Below are positions 36,652 through 46,230 of a DNA stretch of 64,000 nt, piece after piece. Source of the stretch: Okeania sp. KiyG1 (GTDB lineage Bacteria; Cyanobacteriota; Cyanobacteriia; Cyanobacteriales; Microcoleaceae); contig NZ_BLZO01000198.1 in the NCBI RefSeq assembly GCF_014132355.1, positions 1 to 64,000 of the forward strand. The letters are read 5' to 3'. Position numbers and translations under genes: made by a program. A model generated the notes under the pieces. The model saw only the letters and a list, made by a program, of their open reading frames with translations. It was not told where the DNA came from and ran no database searches. Position 1 is the first letter of the stretch; each line of letters begins with the position of its first letter.

Positions 36652-38847
36652 CTAGCTAACTACAAAACCTAAAACCTCTTCATCTATACCCTTCAACTTC
36701 AGATACCCATACTTTTTCACCTCTCGACTATCCACATAATTAGCAACAATCTGCGATACCAAAATTGTATTTGGCTCTGCAGCTTCCTGTAGCCTGGCCG
36801 CAATATTTACTGATGGGCCAATAGCTGTATAATCAGACCGCTCTGCACTACCAAACATTCCCACTACAGCATTACCCTGATGAATACCACAACGAAATCT
36901 CACTGGCGATGCCCCATTCTGGCCAATCAACCCCAGATTTTGCCACCGCTCATTTAATTTATCCAACGCTTTTAACATGGCCCTGGCTGAAGCCACTGCT
37001 CGTTGTACCTGCTCACCTGCTGTCAACTCTTCAGGGGAACCATAAATTGCCATCACAGCATCCCCCACAAACTTATCCACAGTACCACCATTAGCAAAAA
37101 TAGCTTTTGTCATCTCTGCTAAATATTCATTCAACAACTCAGCTATTCTACGCGCTTGCAAAATATTCGACATCTGAGTAAAACCAACAATATCACTAAA
37201 CAAAACTGTGACCAATTTTGGTTCTGGTGTTAAATCTAAAGCCAATTCTCCCTGTGCTGCACGTTGCACCATTTCTGGTGGCAAAAACCGCCTCAGCACT
37301 GACTCCGTCAAATAGGAATTCAACTCTTGCACTCTTCTTTCATTCTCTTTCAAAGCTAATAAATTATTAACTTCTGCCAAAAGTTCTCTATCATTAAAAG
37401 GTTTTGATAAATAAGCATCAGCTCCTATTTCTACCCCTTCAACTCTGGTGTCTTCATCTGCTTTTGCTGTTAACAAAATAACTGGAATTCCTCGCAGTTC
37501 TTTTTCTTCTCTAATCATTTTAATTAAATCAAGACCAGACACTATTGGCATCATTAAATCTGTAATAATCAGATGAGGATGATGAATTTGTGCAATTTCA
37601 AATGCCTCAGATCCATTCCTCGCTAATAATAAATTAAAGTTAGATTTATGCAGAATTCTAGAGACATACCTTCTCAAATCTGGGTTATCATCTACCACTA
37701 AAATAGTAGGGGGCGATTCGCGAATCACCCCTACTGTCGCATCATTACTATTAACTTGAGCAATATTTTCTGCTTGCTCTACTGCAAGCAATTCCTCAGC
37801 TTCTTCTAATTCTGCTTCTACATCTGCAAACTCCACAGCCAACTTAGAAGCATTAAATTCAGCAGTTTTCTCTACAATTCGATCTGTCGGTAAATGACTA
37901 TTTCCTGTTTGTAGCCAAACTTCAAAAGTGGCACCTTGACCATAAACTGATTGTACATTTACTTGGCCATTATGAAGTTCTACTAATTCTTTGACTAACG
38001 CTAAACCTATACCACTTCCTTCATAAGAGCGATTTGCCGACCCTTCTGCTTGTCGAAATCGTTCAAATAAAAAAGGAATTTGTTCTTGAGGAATGCCAAT
38101 TCCAGAATCTTGAACCCTTAATAGACAATTTTCCCCTACTGGCTCAACTGAAATAGTAATTGTGCCTCCAGCTGGAGTAAATTTCATGGCATTTGATAGC
38201 AAATTATAGATAACCTTATCAAATCTTCCTATATCCAGATAAACTGGCGGGCAATTTTCACTAAATTCTGTAACCAAATGAAGCTGCTTTTTCTGACAGT
38301 AGGGGGTAAATGATTCCACAATGTTGCGACAGAAAGCTACAAGATTACAGGGTTGAAAAGAAGGCTGCATTCTTCCAGCATCAAGTCTTTGCAAATCTAA
38401 TAATTGATTAACTAATCTCAAGAGACGACGAGAATTACGCAGGGCGATCGCTCCTTGCTCTAGAGGTAAATCTCTGCTGGAATTAACTGCTTCTTCTAAC
38501 AAACCGATCGTTAAAGTCAGAGGTGTGCGAAATTCATGGGAGATGTTTTGGAAAAATTCTGTTTTGAGATGGTCTGCTTCTATTAGTCGTTCAGCTTGTT
38601 GTCTGGTTGTTTGATATAGACTAGATTGTTGTACGGCGATCGCTGCTTGGGAAGCTACTGCCTCAGCTAGTTCAATTTCATAAGCTTGCCATTGATGTCG
38701 GTCGAAATTGTGCCGCAGAGAAATACTACCAATAATTTTACCATCAACAGTGAGGGGTACTACCATCAAAGCACGAGCATTAGAGCGTAAGGGAAGTTGA
38801 GATTCATTAAATTCCGGATTTATACTCAGATCGCAAACTGCTATTGT
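36652..38847 (-). CDS. CyaC-like hybrid sensor kinase / adenylate cyclase, C-terminal part
   Basis: Continuous with the REC-GAF gene at 38841-40172 after a -1 shift. In the 705-residue frame from the first internal ATG (38769): end of a GAF domain (1-55), HisKA with H78 in NISHEFRTP, HATPase with N-box NLLSNAMKF, G1 DSGIGIP and G2 GSGIGLAL, a receiver domain (354-475) with D404 in TDLMMP, and a class III cyclase domain (about 515-680) with metal-binding D526 (FSDIVGF) and D570 (DKFVGD), substrate K566, and N655/R659 (NIAAR). This order is that of cyanobacterial CyaC, a cAMP-forming phosphorelay sensor. An imperfect GTAGGGG palindrome (37706-37734) is inserted in frame just before the receiver, coding VGVIRES. 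The frame extends up to 38847 with no start of its own. Confidence 0.88.
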   Translation of the reverse strand, partial: TIAVCDLSINPEFNESQLPLRSNARALMVVPLTVDGKIIGSISLRHNFDRHQWQAYEIELAEAVASQAAIAVQQSSLYQTTRQQAERLIEADHLKTEFFQNISHEFRTPLTLTIGLLEEAVNSSRDLPLEQGAIALRNSRRLLRLVNQLLDLQRLDAGRMQPSFQPCNLVAFCRNIVESFTPYCQKKQLHLVTEFSENCPPVYLDIGRFDKVIYNLLSNAMKFTPAGGTITISVEPVGENCLLRVQDSGIGIPQEQIPFLFERFRQAEGSANRSYEGSGIGLALVKELVELHNGQVNVQSVYGQGATFEVWLQTGNSHLPTDRIVEKTAEFNASKLAVEFADVEAELEEAEELLAVEQAENIAQVNSNDATVGVIRESPPTILVVDDNPDLRRYVSRILHKSNFNLLLARNGSEAFEIAQIHHPHLIITDLMMPIVSGLDLIKMIREEKELRGIPVILLTAKADEDTRVEGVEIGADAYLSKPFNDRELLAEVNNLLALKENERRVQELNSYLTESVLRRFLPPEMVQRAAQGELALDLTPEPKLVTVLFSDIVGFTQMSNILQARRIAELLNEYLAEMTKAIFANGGTVDKFVGDAVMAIYGSPEELTAGEQVQRAVASARAMLKALDKLNERWQNLGLIGQNGASPVRFRCGIHQGNAVVGMFGSAERSDYTAIGPSVNIAARLQEAAEPNTILVSQIVANYVDSREVKKYGYLKLKGIDEEVLGFVVS

Positions 38848-40172
38848 TTTTTTGTTTTTAGTAATTCCATTAAAACAGGATTACTATGAATGGGAACAAA
38901 TGACTGAGGTAATTCTACTGTAGTTGACGAGCTATCGTTGTCAGAAATTTCTGCCCTACAAGTAGAGTTATCTAAAAGAGTTGAAGCTTCATTAGTAGTA
39001 CTAATAGAGGGTTGAGTTTGGGCATCATATAATCCTACACATTGAACATATTCATCAGCTTCCGTCCACAAGGAGAGAACGCAACCATCTACTCTCAACG
39101 CTTTGCCTAACTCTTGAGTTATAGCAGCAAAAATATCTTGGGGATTCAGACTAGAGCGAATGGCAGTTGTAATGGTATTGACCAGAGCTTCTCTTTGAGC
39201 AAAACTGCTTAGTCGATCATAAGCACGAGCTTGTGATAGAGCTAGAGCAGCTTGCTCTGCAACCGTATTTAGGAGCTGTACTTCATGGTCTTGCCAGTTC
39301 CGGATCTCCTCACACTGATGCAGTGCCAAAACTGCAATGAAGTCTAATCGGGATAATAGAGGGACAATTAAACTAGAACGGATATTCCCCGCTTGATAAG
39401 CTTGTCGGCGTTGTTGCAGTTCTCTGCTTTCTCCCTGTAGCCTTTTATCAGTTTGGACATCTGAAATAATTTCTACATCAGTAGTTTCCCAAATAATATG
39501 ATTCAAGATTTCTTTTGGTATTTCAGTAGGATGAGGATTGACTGATTGTTGAGACTCATATTCTTGATTTCGATAAACAAACCATTCATCTTCTCCATTA
39601 CTATCTCTATCTTGAAAAGGGCGACAAACAGCTAAACTCACCTCAAACATTTGGCCAATAGTTTCCACTATTCTTTGGAGCATCTCCCGATAATTAGGAG
39701 CAGAGCGAATAGTATTGGTAACTGCGTATAGTAGAGACTTTTGTTGGAGAGCACGTTTTAGTTCGTCAGTGTGAGACTTGAGGACATTGTGAGTGTCAAC
39801 TGCCTGTTTAACTAATCCTCTGAGTTCCTCTGCATTCCAAGGTTTAGTCAAATATTTAAAGACTTTACCAGAGTTAATTGCTTTTACGAGGTCTTCTACA
39901 TCAGTGAAGCCAGTTAAAAGAATCCGAATAGTATCGGGGTATTGCTTGGCAGTTAAACTCAGGAATTCTGTACCACTCATTTTGGGCATTCGCTGGTCTG
40001 AAATAATTACAGCTACTTCCTCAGATTTTTCTAGAATTTCTAGAGCTTCCAGTCCACTTTGAGCACGCAACACCTTGTAGTCTTTGTGGAAAGTACGGTA
40101 AAGAAGGTCTAGGTTGTCTAATTCATCATCAACAACCAAAATTTTCGGTTTAAGTTTTTTTCTAGAACTCAT
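38841..40172 (-). CDS. CyaC-like sensor, N-terminal part (REC-GAF-GAF)
   Basis: The 443-residue frame has a receiver (ILVVDDELDN, phospho-acceptor D59 in ISDQRMP, K110 in LTKPW), a short coiled coil, a complete GAF domain (about 145-320) and the first half of a second GAF (LSSFAQREALVNTITTAIRS, DGCVLSLWTEADEYV). It stops at TAG directly after an A7 run (T7 at 38847-38853 on the given strand). A -1 shift at A-AAA-AAA continues as TIAVCDLSINPEF into the rest of the GAF, giving a fused protein of about 1173 residues. So this is the front of one gene, either frameshifted by loss of one A or expressed by slippage. Confidence 0.88.
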   Translation of the reverse strand: MSSRKKLKPKILVVDDELDNLDLLYRTFHKDYKVLRAQSGLEALEILEKSEEVAVIISDQRMPKMSGTEFLSLTAKQYPDTIRILLTGFTDVEDLVKAINSGKVFKYLTKPWNAEELRGLVKQAVDTHNVLKSHTDELKRALQQKSLLYAVTNTIRSAPNYREMLQRIVETIGQMFEVSLAVCRPFQDRDSNGEDEWFVYRNQEYESQQSVNPHPTEIPKEILNHIIWETTDVEIISDVQTDKRLQGESRELQQRRQAYQAGNIRSSLIVPLLSRLDFIAVLALHQCEEIRNWQDHEVQLLNTVAEQAALALSQARAYDRLSSFAQREALVNTITTAIRSSLNPQDIFAAITQELGKALRVDGCVLSLWTEADEYVQCVGLYDAQTQPSISTTNEASTLLDNSTCRAEISDNDSSSTTVELPQSFVPIHSNPVLMELLKTKKQ

Positions 40173-40410
40173 GCACCGCTCTCCGTGCTTTCAAGGCAGT
40201 AATGATCGATTATTATTTAGCAACTTACAGTTTATAGATAGGACACCGTTATGCTGGACAACTTAATGCTAAATGTCCATTTACACCTGTATCATCAACT
40301 AAAAAGCAAATCACCAACTTTGGTACTTGCTTCACTGAAAAAAGTTGTTTCAATCACAGTGGTTATTATTAATAATTTACTCATAATCAAGTTAATTAAA
40401 TTTAATTAAG

Positions 40411-41769
40411 TTAATAATCTCTATCGTGAAGTTCTCTCCCGTTAAATCGGAGATTATAACGGGAGCTTCTTAAGCAAAGAAGTTTCTTGCGAGTGCTGGC
40501 GCAACGCTGCGCGTTATATGTCGCGGAGCGAAACACAGGCTGACTAACGCCTAAGCCTCCACAAGCAGTCAAGATGATACCCACCTCGTTTAATGCTTTA
40601 TTTAATATGTTAATTGCTGCATTCTCATCTCTATCTAAAACTGTTTGACATTTAGGACAATTCGGGAGTTCTAACTGATAAAGTTTTAGGCACTTTATGA
40701 CCACAATTGCTACAATTTTGAGAAGTATGATGAGGATGTACGGGCGAATGGCCATTCGCCCCTACTTACATGAACACCGCGAACTGCCGCCACTGCATTC
40801 AACTTTTCAATAAAATTACCCCAGGCTACATCATAAATTGATTTTGATAGTTTAGTATTTTTAGCTAAACCTCTAATATTTAAGTTTTCCACTGCAATTA
40901 AATCATATTCTTTAACTAATTTATGAGCAGTCTTATAGTGGAAATATTCTCTTTGCCTGGCAATATGTTGATGTAATCTAGCTATTTTGTTTTGTACCAC
41001 CCTCCAATTATTTGAACCTATTTCTTTTCTAGCTGCTTTTTTTTGCTTTCTTGCTAAATTAGATTGAGATTTTCTATATAATTTAGGAACAGAAACAGTC
41101 TCACCAGTATTAGTAGTTATAAATTCTTTTAAGCCTACATCAATACCTACAGCAGTTTTGATATTATTTGTAGGAATTAGACTGAGGAACTGATTTATCT
41201 TCTAAACTAAAACTTACATAATAACCATCAGCTTTTTTGGTTATAGTTGCAGTTTTGATCATAAACCCATCTGGTATTGGTCTATGAACTATGACTCGAA
41301 TAGCACCAAACCTCGTAGTAATTATTTGTTTTCCATCAAATTTTATTACTGCTTTGGGATGATTAACTCTACTAAAACAAAATGACCTTAATTTGCCAGA
41401 CTTTTTAAATCTTGGTCGTCCTGCACGTTTACCAGCTTTATCAGGTATTAGCCAACGTTTCCAAGCTTTATCTAGTCTTTGTAAGTTAATTTGTTGAACT
41501 TCTAAATATATTTCTTTGTAGTCAGGAAATAACTTTTTTGTCTGTAAGAGTGCTGATTGCTGAAAATAATAATCTGGTCTACTAGAAATTTCACCAATAG
41601 GACATGAAATTAATGAACAACGGTCAACTTGACATCTAGTTCTATTCAACCAGTCTAGTCTTTGACCTAGAGCATAATTGTAATGTCTTCTTAACAGTTC
41701 TAGCCAATAATCTATTTTGACTGACTGTTGACAAGTGGGCTGAATTTTGTAGCAATGAGTAATTATCAT
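40411..41769 (-). pseudogene. tnpB pseudogene D
   Basis: The N-terminus CYKIQPTCQQSVKIDYWLEL to VSFSLEDKSVPQ is at 41769-41164. The next part (about 41160-41000) carries the RuvC-I region as a separate piece. 41000-40710 gives HQHIARQREYFHYKTAHKLV and the RuvC-II segment YDLIAVENLNIRG. The zinc ribbon and LDRDENAAINIL lie at about 40700-40600 in other frames. A 28-bp palindrome at 40738-40765 sits between RuvC-II and the zinc ribbon and breaks continuity. It lies upstream of the CyaC-like gene on the same strand. Confidence 0.8.
40738..40765. repeat. 28-bp palindrome inside tnpB D
   Basis: The arms are GTACGGGCGAATGG and CCATTCGCCCCTAC, with one mismatch. Same length and position class as the palindrome in tnpB A; the core AATGGCCATT replaces AACGGCCGTT. 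Confidence 0.9.
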
Positions 41770-42062
41770 AATTTTTATACTACTCTTTAGCGCTAGATTT
41801 GAACAGCAATCGAAACCTATTTAATTTGCAGCTCGGCAATTCCCCTCCCGTTAAATCGCAGATTATAACGGGAGACCCCGAGACCGTATCAAGTTGGAGT
41901 TGATATTCAATTAAGATACAGTTGCTTAAAATGTTACTATCGAGTATTTTTACCTAAAATCAAATTAACTAAAGTTTTCTGAAATTCAGAAAATTTTAAT
42001 TCTTTGGACTTTTAATTCTTGTTGTACATACTCAATGGTTAAGTTAAGTTAGGTGGGAAAAT
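41770..42062. other. Non-coding gap
   Basis: The stretch includes TCCCGTTAAATCGCAGATTA at about 41846, which also occurs inverted near 40440; it is probably the subterminal hairpin region of the tnpB D element (CCCGTTAAATC...GATTATAACGGGAG). No gene. Confidence 0.45.
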
Positions 42063-42289
42063 TTACCGAATAATTAAGGTTTAAAGTCTCTCCTTTAAAG
42101 GAGAAACAAGCGGTCGATCTTCGGAGCTTCCCGTAGGGTGGGATGGCGCAATTCGGAGCGACTCTGATAAGAGCGGGTCTCAGAGCCATATCCATGAGAC
42201 CAAGAGAGAAAAAATTTTCCTTTTATTCAATCCTCTTCCTTTTAGGGAGAGGTAATTATCAATTATCCATTATCAACTATCAATTATTG
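42063..42289. repeat. Fold-back element with internal GC-rich insert
   Basis: TACCGAATAATTAAGGTTTA and GTCTCCCTTTAAAGGAG-type sequence lie on the left, GGGAGAGGTAATTATCAATT on the right. Inside are GCGGTCG, GAGCTTCCCGTAGGGTG and CATATCCATGAGACCAAGAG. Same family as 15681-16062 and 48769-48968. Sequence from 42290 to about 42640 shows no gene. Confidence 0.65.
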
Positions 42290-42843
42290 AAAAGTACGTC
42301 CGAAGTGACTGGAAGGGAGTGGAAAGTTTGCACAGCATTCCGGACCGAAAGCAATCTCAAGGGTATGAGCTGCATCAACATTTCGTTAACTCAGATTTAT
42401 TCACGCCTACCTACTTTAGTGGACTTTCAAGTTATAAACTAGCACCCTGATTAGTATATACACTAAAAGCTGTAGTAGGCTGCTCAATATCATTTTTTCA
42501 TCTAAAATCACATTGCCTACAAAAATGACTTGATTTCTCACAAACCCTAAAATATTTTATTTTAGCTTTAAACTTTATAACCTTATTGCCTAATATAAGC
42601 TTTTGCCTTTTCCTAGATTTTTACCTAAATAACATGGGAGCATGAAAGCCATCGTCTTTTAAGCGATGGATGAAAGGTGAGGAGTCGGATTTTAAGGAGA
42701 TGTATTTTATTTGACCGAAAAGCTACGTTGAAGGCCCCCGTGTTTTAACCGGGGATGAAAACAACCGAGTCGTTTAGACTAGACAACTAAAGTAGTCTTG
42801 TGTTATTATTACTCACGGGTAAGCCATCCAACTACCATTTCAA

Positions 42844-44047
42844 ATGTACTCTTGTCAGCAAGTTTTAGTAAATAAAAATCCTGAATTAATTGCTATCTTA
42901 ACATTCCTATGCGAACAGTCTCACAAGCTAACTAACATGGGAATATATTATGGTCGGCAATTATTTTTAAGTCTCACAAAACTCTGGGCAAGTTTGACGC
43001 AGGAATTAGTCTATAAACACAACTATCATTACAAAATTTTATATTCGCTCTTCAGCACAACAAATATTGAGAACTGTAGCTGAATCATTTAGGTCTTCAG
43101 GATGGTCTGATTATGGCCTATAATGAAGGTAAAATCTCAAACAGACCAAGGATTCCTAACTACAGAAAAAAAGGGGGAATGGCTACAGTTAGTTACCCCA
43201 AGCAAGCATTAAAACTTAAAGGTAATCAAATTAGAGTACCACGCTTGTAATACTTGTAAGCGCTGGTTTGGAGTAGATAGTTTTTTAATTCCAATGCCTA
43301 ATAATCTAGCATTTTCTACTCTCAAAGAACTGAGAATATTACCGAGGAATAGATGTTTTTACTATGAAGCGTGTCTATGAAAAAGAAGTAATAGTTAAAC
43401 CTCAATTAAATCAAGAAAATGTATTAGGAATTGACCATGGTGTAAATAATTGGTTGACCTGTGTATCGAATTTAGGTGCTAGCGCGGGTTGTAGATGGTA
43501 AACATCTCAAATCAATGAATCGTTGGTACAACAAACAGGTATCAACTATCAAAGAAAATCAACCGACTGGATTTTGGTCAAATAGGCTAGCTTCTATTAC
43601 TGAAAAACGTAACCGCCAAATCCGTGACGGTATTAATAAAGCAGCCAGAATAGTAATTAATCATTGTTTAAAAAATACTATTGGTACAATTGTTTTTGGT
43701 TGGAATAAAGGTCAGAAAAATGAAATCAAATTAGGAAAGAAAAATAATTCAGAATTTGTACCAATTCCGACAGCTAGACTGAAAGAAAGAATAGCTCAGT
43801 TGTGCGATGAATATGGAATAATATTTATAGAAACTGAAGAAAGTTATACTTGTAGGGGCGAATGGCATTCGCCCCTTCATTTTTAGATGGTGACGATCTG
43901 CCTAATTATGGTGAAAAACCCGATGATTGGAAACCGTCAGGAAAAAGAATAAAGCGTGGTTTGTATAGAAGTAGTAATAATTGGTTAATTAATGCAGACT
44001 GTAATGGAGCTGCAAATATCATCACAAAAGTAAGCAGAAAGCTGTAG
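42844..44047 (+). pseudogene. tnpB pseudogene E (different subfamily)
   Basis: Pieces in successive frames: MYSCQQVLVNKNPELIAILT and LTNMGIYYGRQLF (42844 on), NRPRIPNYRKKGGMATVSYP (about 43140), VLGIDHGVNNWLTCVSNLGA (RuvC-I, about 43420), then VDGKHLKSMNRWYNKQVSTI to IIFIETEESYT (43476-43850), and FLDGDDLPNYGEKP with NADCNGAANII (RuvC-III, to 44047). A palindrome at 43852 splits the last two. The stop TAG is supplied by another palindrome at 44044. It is heavily decayed. Confidence 0.8.
43852..43877. repeat. Palindrome inside tnpB E
   Basis: The arms are GTAGGGGCGAATGG and CATTCGCCCCT, with one central base lost. It interrupts the coding sequence between ESYT and FLDGD and shifts the frame. 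Confidence 0.85.
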
Positions 44048-44110
44048 GGGCGAACGGCCGTTCGCCCCTACTTAAGCCGACTGTGTAGGGGCACAATGAA
44101 ATTGTCCCCA
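44044..44110. repeat. Two adjacent 28-bp palindromes at the 3' end of tnpB E
   Basis: 44044-44071 is identical to the palindrome in tnpB A (GTAGGGGCGAACGG / CCGTTCGCCCCTAC). 44083-44110 is a variant with arms GTAGGGGCACAAT and ATTGTCCCC. The TAG of the first is the stop codon of tnpB E. Confidence 0.85.
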
Positions 44111-44343
44111 AAGAGTGTATCTTTGGTCAGCTAAGAAGAAACGGAGCAACACGGATAAATCGCTGTTGCGTAGTATCTGCGCTTGTTTCCCCGTGACTTC
44201 AGTCCGGGGAGTAGTCAAACAACCTCAAGACAACTGCTACATTTATTCTAGGCTTTTATATAGAATTTAGATATAGCTAGTAAATTTATTGTGAACCCTT
44301 TATTTTTTTATCAAAGTTTCTACAGTCTCAAGCCCAAGAAAAA

Positions 44344-44967
44344 TTGTCTAATGAATTTAGTTTTTTCATTCGGGTTGCTCAATCAAAGGATATCAACAGT
44401 ATTACCGAAATTTTGACTAATAGTTTTTACTCCTGTCAAGGAATTATGGGTTATGTTCGTCCTTTTTTACGATTAGGTATTTACGAAGATTTACGCAATC
44501 GCATCCGTTCAAAAAGTGAGCATTATTTATGTATTGTTGCTATGGTTGTCGAAAATACTGAGTTTACCTGGGATGTATCTAATACTAGAGAACAAAATTT
44601 GGTAGGAACTGTGGAAATTGATGTGCGTTCGCGAAGTGGGATGGATGTCCTTTTGCTTAACTCTTGGCAATTAGATAATTTTGAGTATGCTTATTTATCA
44701 AATTTAGCTGTTGATGCTAACTATAGAAAATTAGGAGTGGCTCAAAAATTGTTAAGTTATTGTGAACATAAGGTATTAGGATGGGGTTTTTGTGAGTTAT
44801 ACCTTCATGTATTAGAAAATAATTATATTGCTCGAAGACTTTACGATAAAGCTGGTTATCAATTACAAGAAGTTGAATGGACTTTTGGTTCTCTACTATT
44901 TGGGCAACCTCGAAAGTTACTTTTGCGTAAATCTTTTTCAAAAGAGGGAGTAGGGAGTAGGGAGTAG
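44344..44967 (+). CDS. GNAT-family N-acetyltransferase
   Basis: Cytoplasmic acetyl-CoA-dependent acyltransferase of about 207 residues. Motif C/D: FIRVAQSKDINSITEILTNS; motif A: YAYLSNLAVDANYRKLGVAQ (R-x-x-G-x-A pyrophosphate loop) KLLSYCEH; motif B: LYLHVLENNYIARRLYDKAG with the Y-x-x-x-G-F/Y end. No ATG precedes the conserved region; the frame opens after a TAA at 44281 and the only usual start codon is TTG at 44344. The remnant IS605 element ends about 115 bp upstream, so the original N-terminus may have been altered. Substrate unknown (protein or small amine). Confidence 0.82.
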   Translation: MSNEFSFFIRVAQSKDINSITEILTNSFYSCQGIMGYVRPFLRLGIYEDLRNRIRSKSEHYLCIVAMVVENTEFTWDVSNTREQNLVGTVEIDVRSRSGMDVLLLNSWQLDNFEYAYLSNLAVDANYRKLGVAQKLLSYCEHKVLGWGFCELYLHVLENNYIARRLYDKAGYQLQEVEWTFGSLLFGQPRKLLLRKSFSKEGVGSRE

Positions 44968-45023
44968 GCAGAAATAATTGATGAAAATTAAATTGTTAAT
45001 TATTAATTATTAATTATTAATTA

Positions 45024-45974
45024 TTAATTATTCCCCCGCCATTTACTTACAACATTACCTAAATCTTTTGGCAACCAACTATCATATTGAGAATAGACAG
45101 GTAATCTTTTGATTAGCTGCCATCCTCGGGAGTGCAACACTTCTGCTAAAGCTTGATAATGAGGATGAGGATAATCAGGGTTTACTTCATCGTGAGGTCC
45201 AATTCCTCCTAAGTCACTCGCACCAGTTTCTAAACAAGCTAATAATATTTCCGGTTTTGTAACTAAATTAGGAGGAATTTGTAACGTAATAGTTGAGGGC
45301 AGAATTTGACGAGCGATCGCTACAACATTTGGCAACAAATTGATGTTGAAAGCTTCACCATTCCATATTTGTTGCTCGCCAGGACTGTAGGGCTGTAAAA
45401 TAACTTCTTGAATATGACCCCATTTTTTATGAACATTAGCGATCGCTGTTAATGTTTCTTTCCAGTCAGTTACAGTTTCTCCAATTCCTAATAATAAACC
45501 AGTAGTAAATGGAATTCTTAGTTCGCCAGCTAATTCTAATTGTTGTAAGCGTAAATGTGGTATTTTACTAGGAGCATTTTTATGAACTTTTTGTAATAAT
45601 TTAGGTGTCATCTGTTCCAACATTAATCCCATTGACACATTGACTTGTTTCAACTCTTTCATTTCTGCTCTACTAAGTGGCCCAACATTAGTATGAGGTA
45701 AAAATCCTAAAGATAGAGCTAGTTTACATAAGTCATAGATTAATTGGAACCAAGTTGGTCTATTTTGGCTGTTGGGATGTACTTCACCACTTAGAATTAA
45801 AATTTCAATTACACCTTGATTTTTTAGGGATAGTAATTTGGCTTCTGCTTCTGATAGACTCAGCCATGAACTTTTGCTTGGATCTGAGCGAAAATTACAG
45901 TAAGTACAATGATTAAAGCATTCATAAGTAGGAACTATTGTATAAGCAGGACTATATGTAACAATTCTAGACAT
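45024..45974 (-). CDS. cofG: 7,8-didemethyl-8-hydroxy-5-deazariboflavin synthase subunit CofG
   Basis: This radical-SAM enzyme makes, with CofH, the deazaflavin Fo from a ribityl-uracil and a tyrosine-derived radical. The 316 residues start at ATG; YSPAYTIVPTYECFNHCTYC holds the C-x3-C-x2-C cluster motif. Further family segments are LILSGEVHPNS, LGFLPHTNVGPLSRAEM, VSMGLMLEQMTP, FTTGLLLGIGET and VILQPYSPGEQ. In cyanobacteria Fo serves as antenna chromophore of DNA photolyases. cofH is not in this window. A row of TTAATTATTAAT repeats lies just beyond the stop. Confidence 0.95.
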   Translation of the reverse strand: MSRIVTYSPAYTIVPTYECFNHCTYCNFRSDPSKSSWLSLSEAEAKLLSLKNQGVIEILILSGEVHPNSQNRPTWFQLIYDLCKLALSLGFLPHTNVGPLSRAEMKELKQVNVSMGLMLEQMTPKLLQKVHKNAPSKIPHLRLQQLELAGELRIPFTTGLLLGIGETVTDWKETLTAIANVHKKWGHIQEVILQPYSPGEQQIWNGEAFNINLLPNVVAIARQILPSTITLQIPPNLVTKPEILLACLETGASDLGGIGPHDEVNPDYPHPHYQALAEVLHSRGWQLIKRLPVYSQYDSWLPKDLGNVVSKWRGNN

Positions 45975-46230
45975 GGGTGAAGTATTAAATTTAATTAGTC
46001 AAATTTTTGTCCAAAGTTGTGTTTACGGCAATATCATTAGTTTTCTCCACTGTTATCTCGACCCGGCAGCGATCGCCAAAATATGTGCGCCATATTATCA
46101 TGTCACACCGATAGAATTTTGAATTAATAGACATAGGCGTGAAAATCCAAAATCAAATCAATTATTTACCCGTACTGGCGTGACACGCCTAAAACTGTGT
46201 AATAGATTTTTGTTTCTAGGTGTCTTTATC

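Larger units (their letters stand above)
42640..44226 (+). mobile_element. Remnant IS200/IS605-type element of a second subfamily
   Basis: The 5' side carries hairpins CCATCG...CGATGG (about 42648-42670) and CCCCCG...CGGGG (about 42735). The 3' end has CCCCGTGACTTCAGTCCGGGG and AGTAGTCAAAC. The tnpB inside differs clearly from copies A-D. Borders are approximate. Confidence 0.6.

Noticed and set aside
42143-42442. 99-codon frame in the 42-kb gap
   Set aside because: It reads through a fold-back repeat and GC-rich insert.
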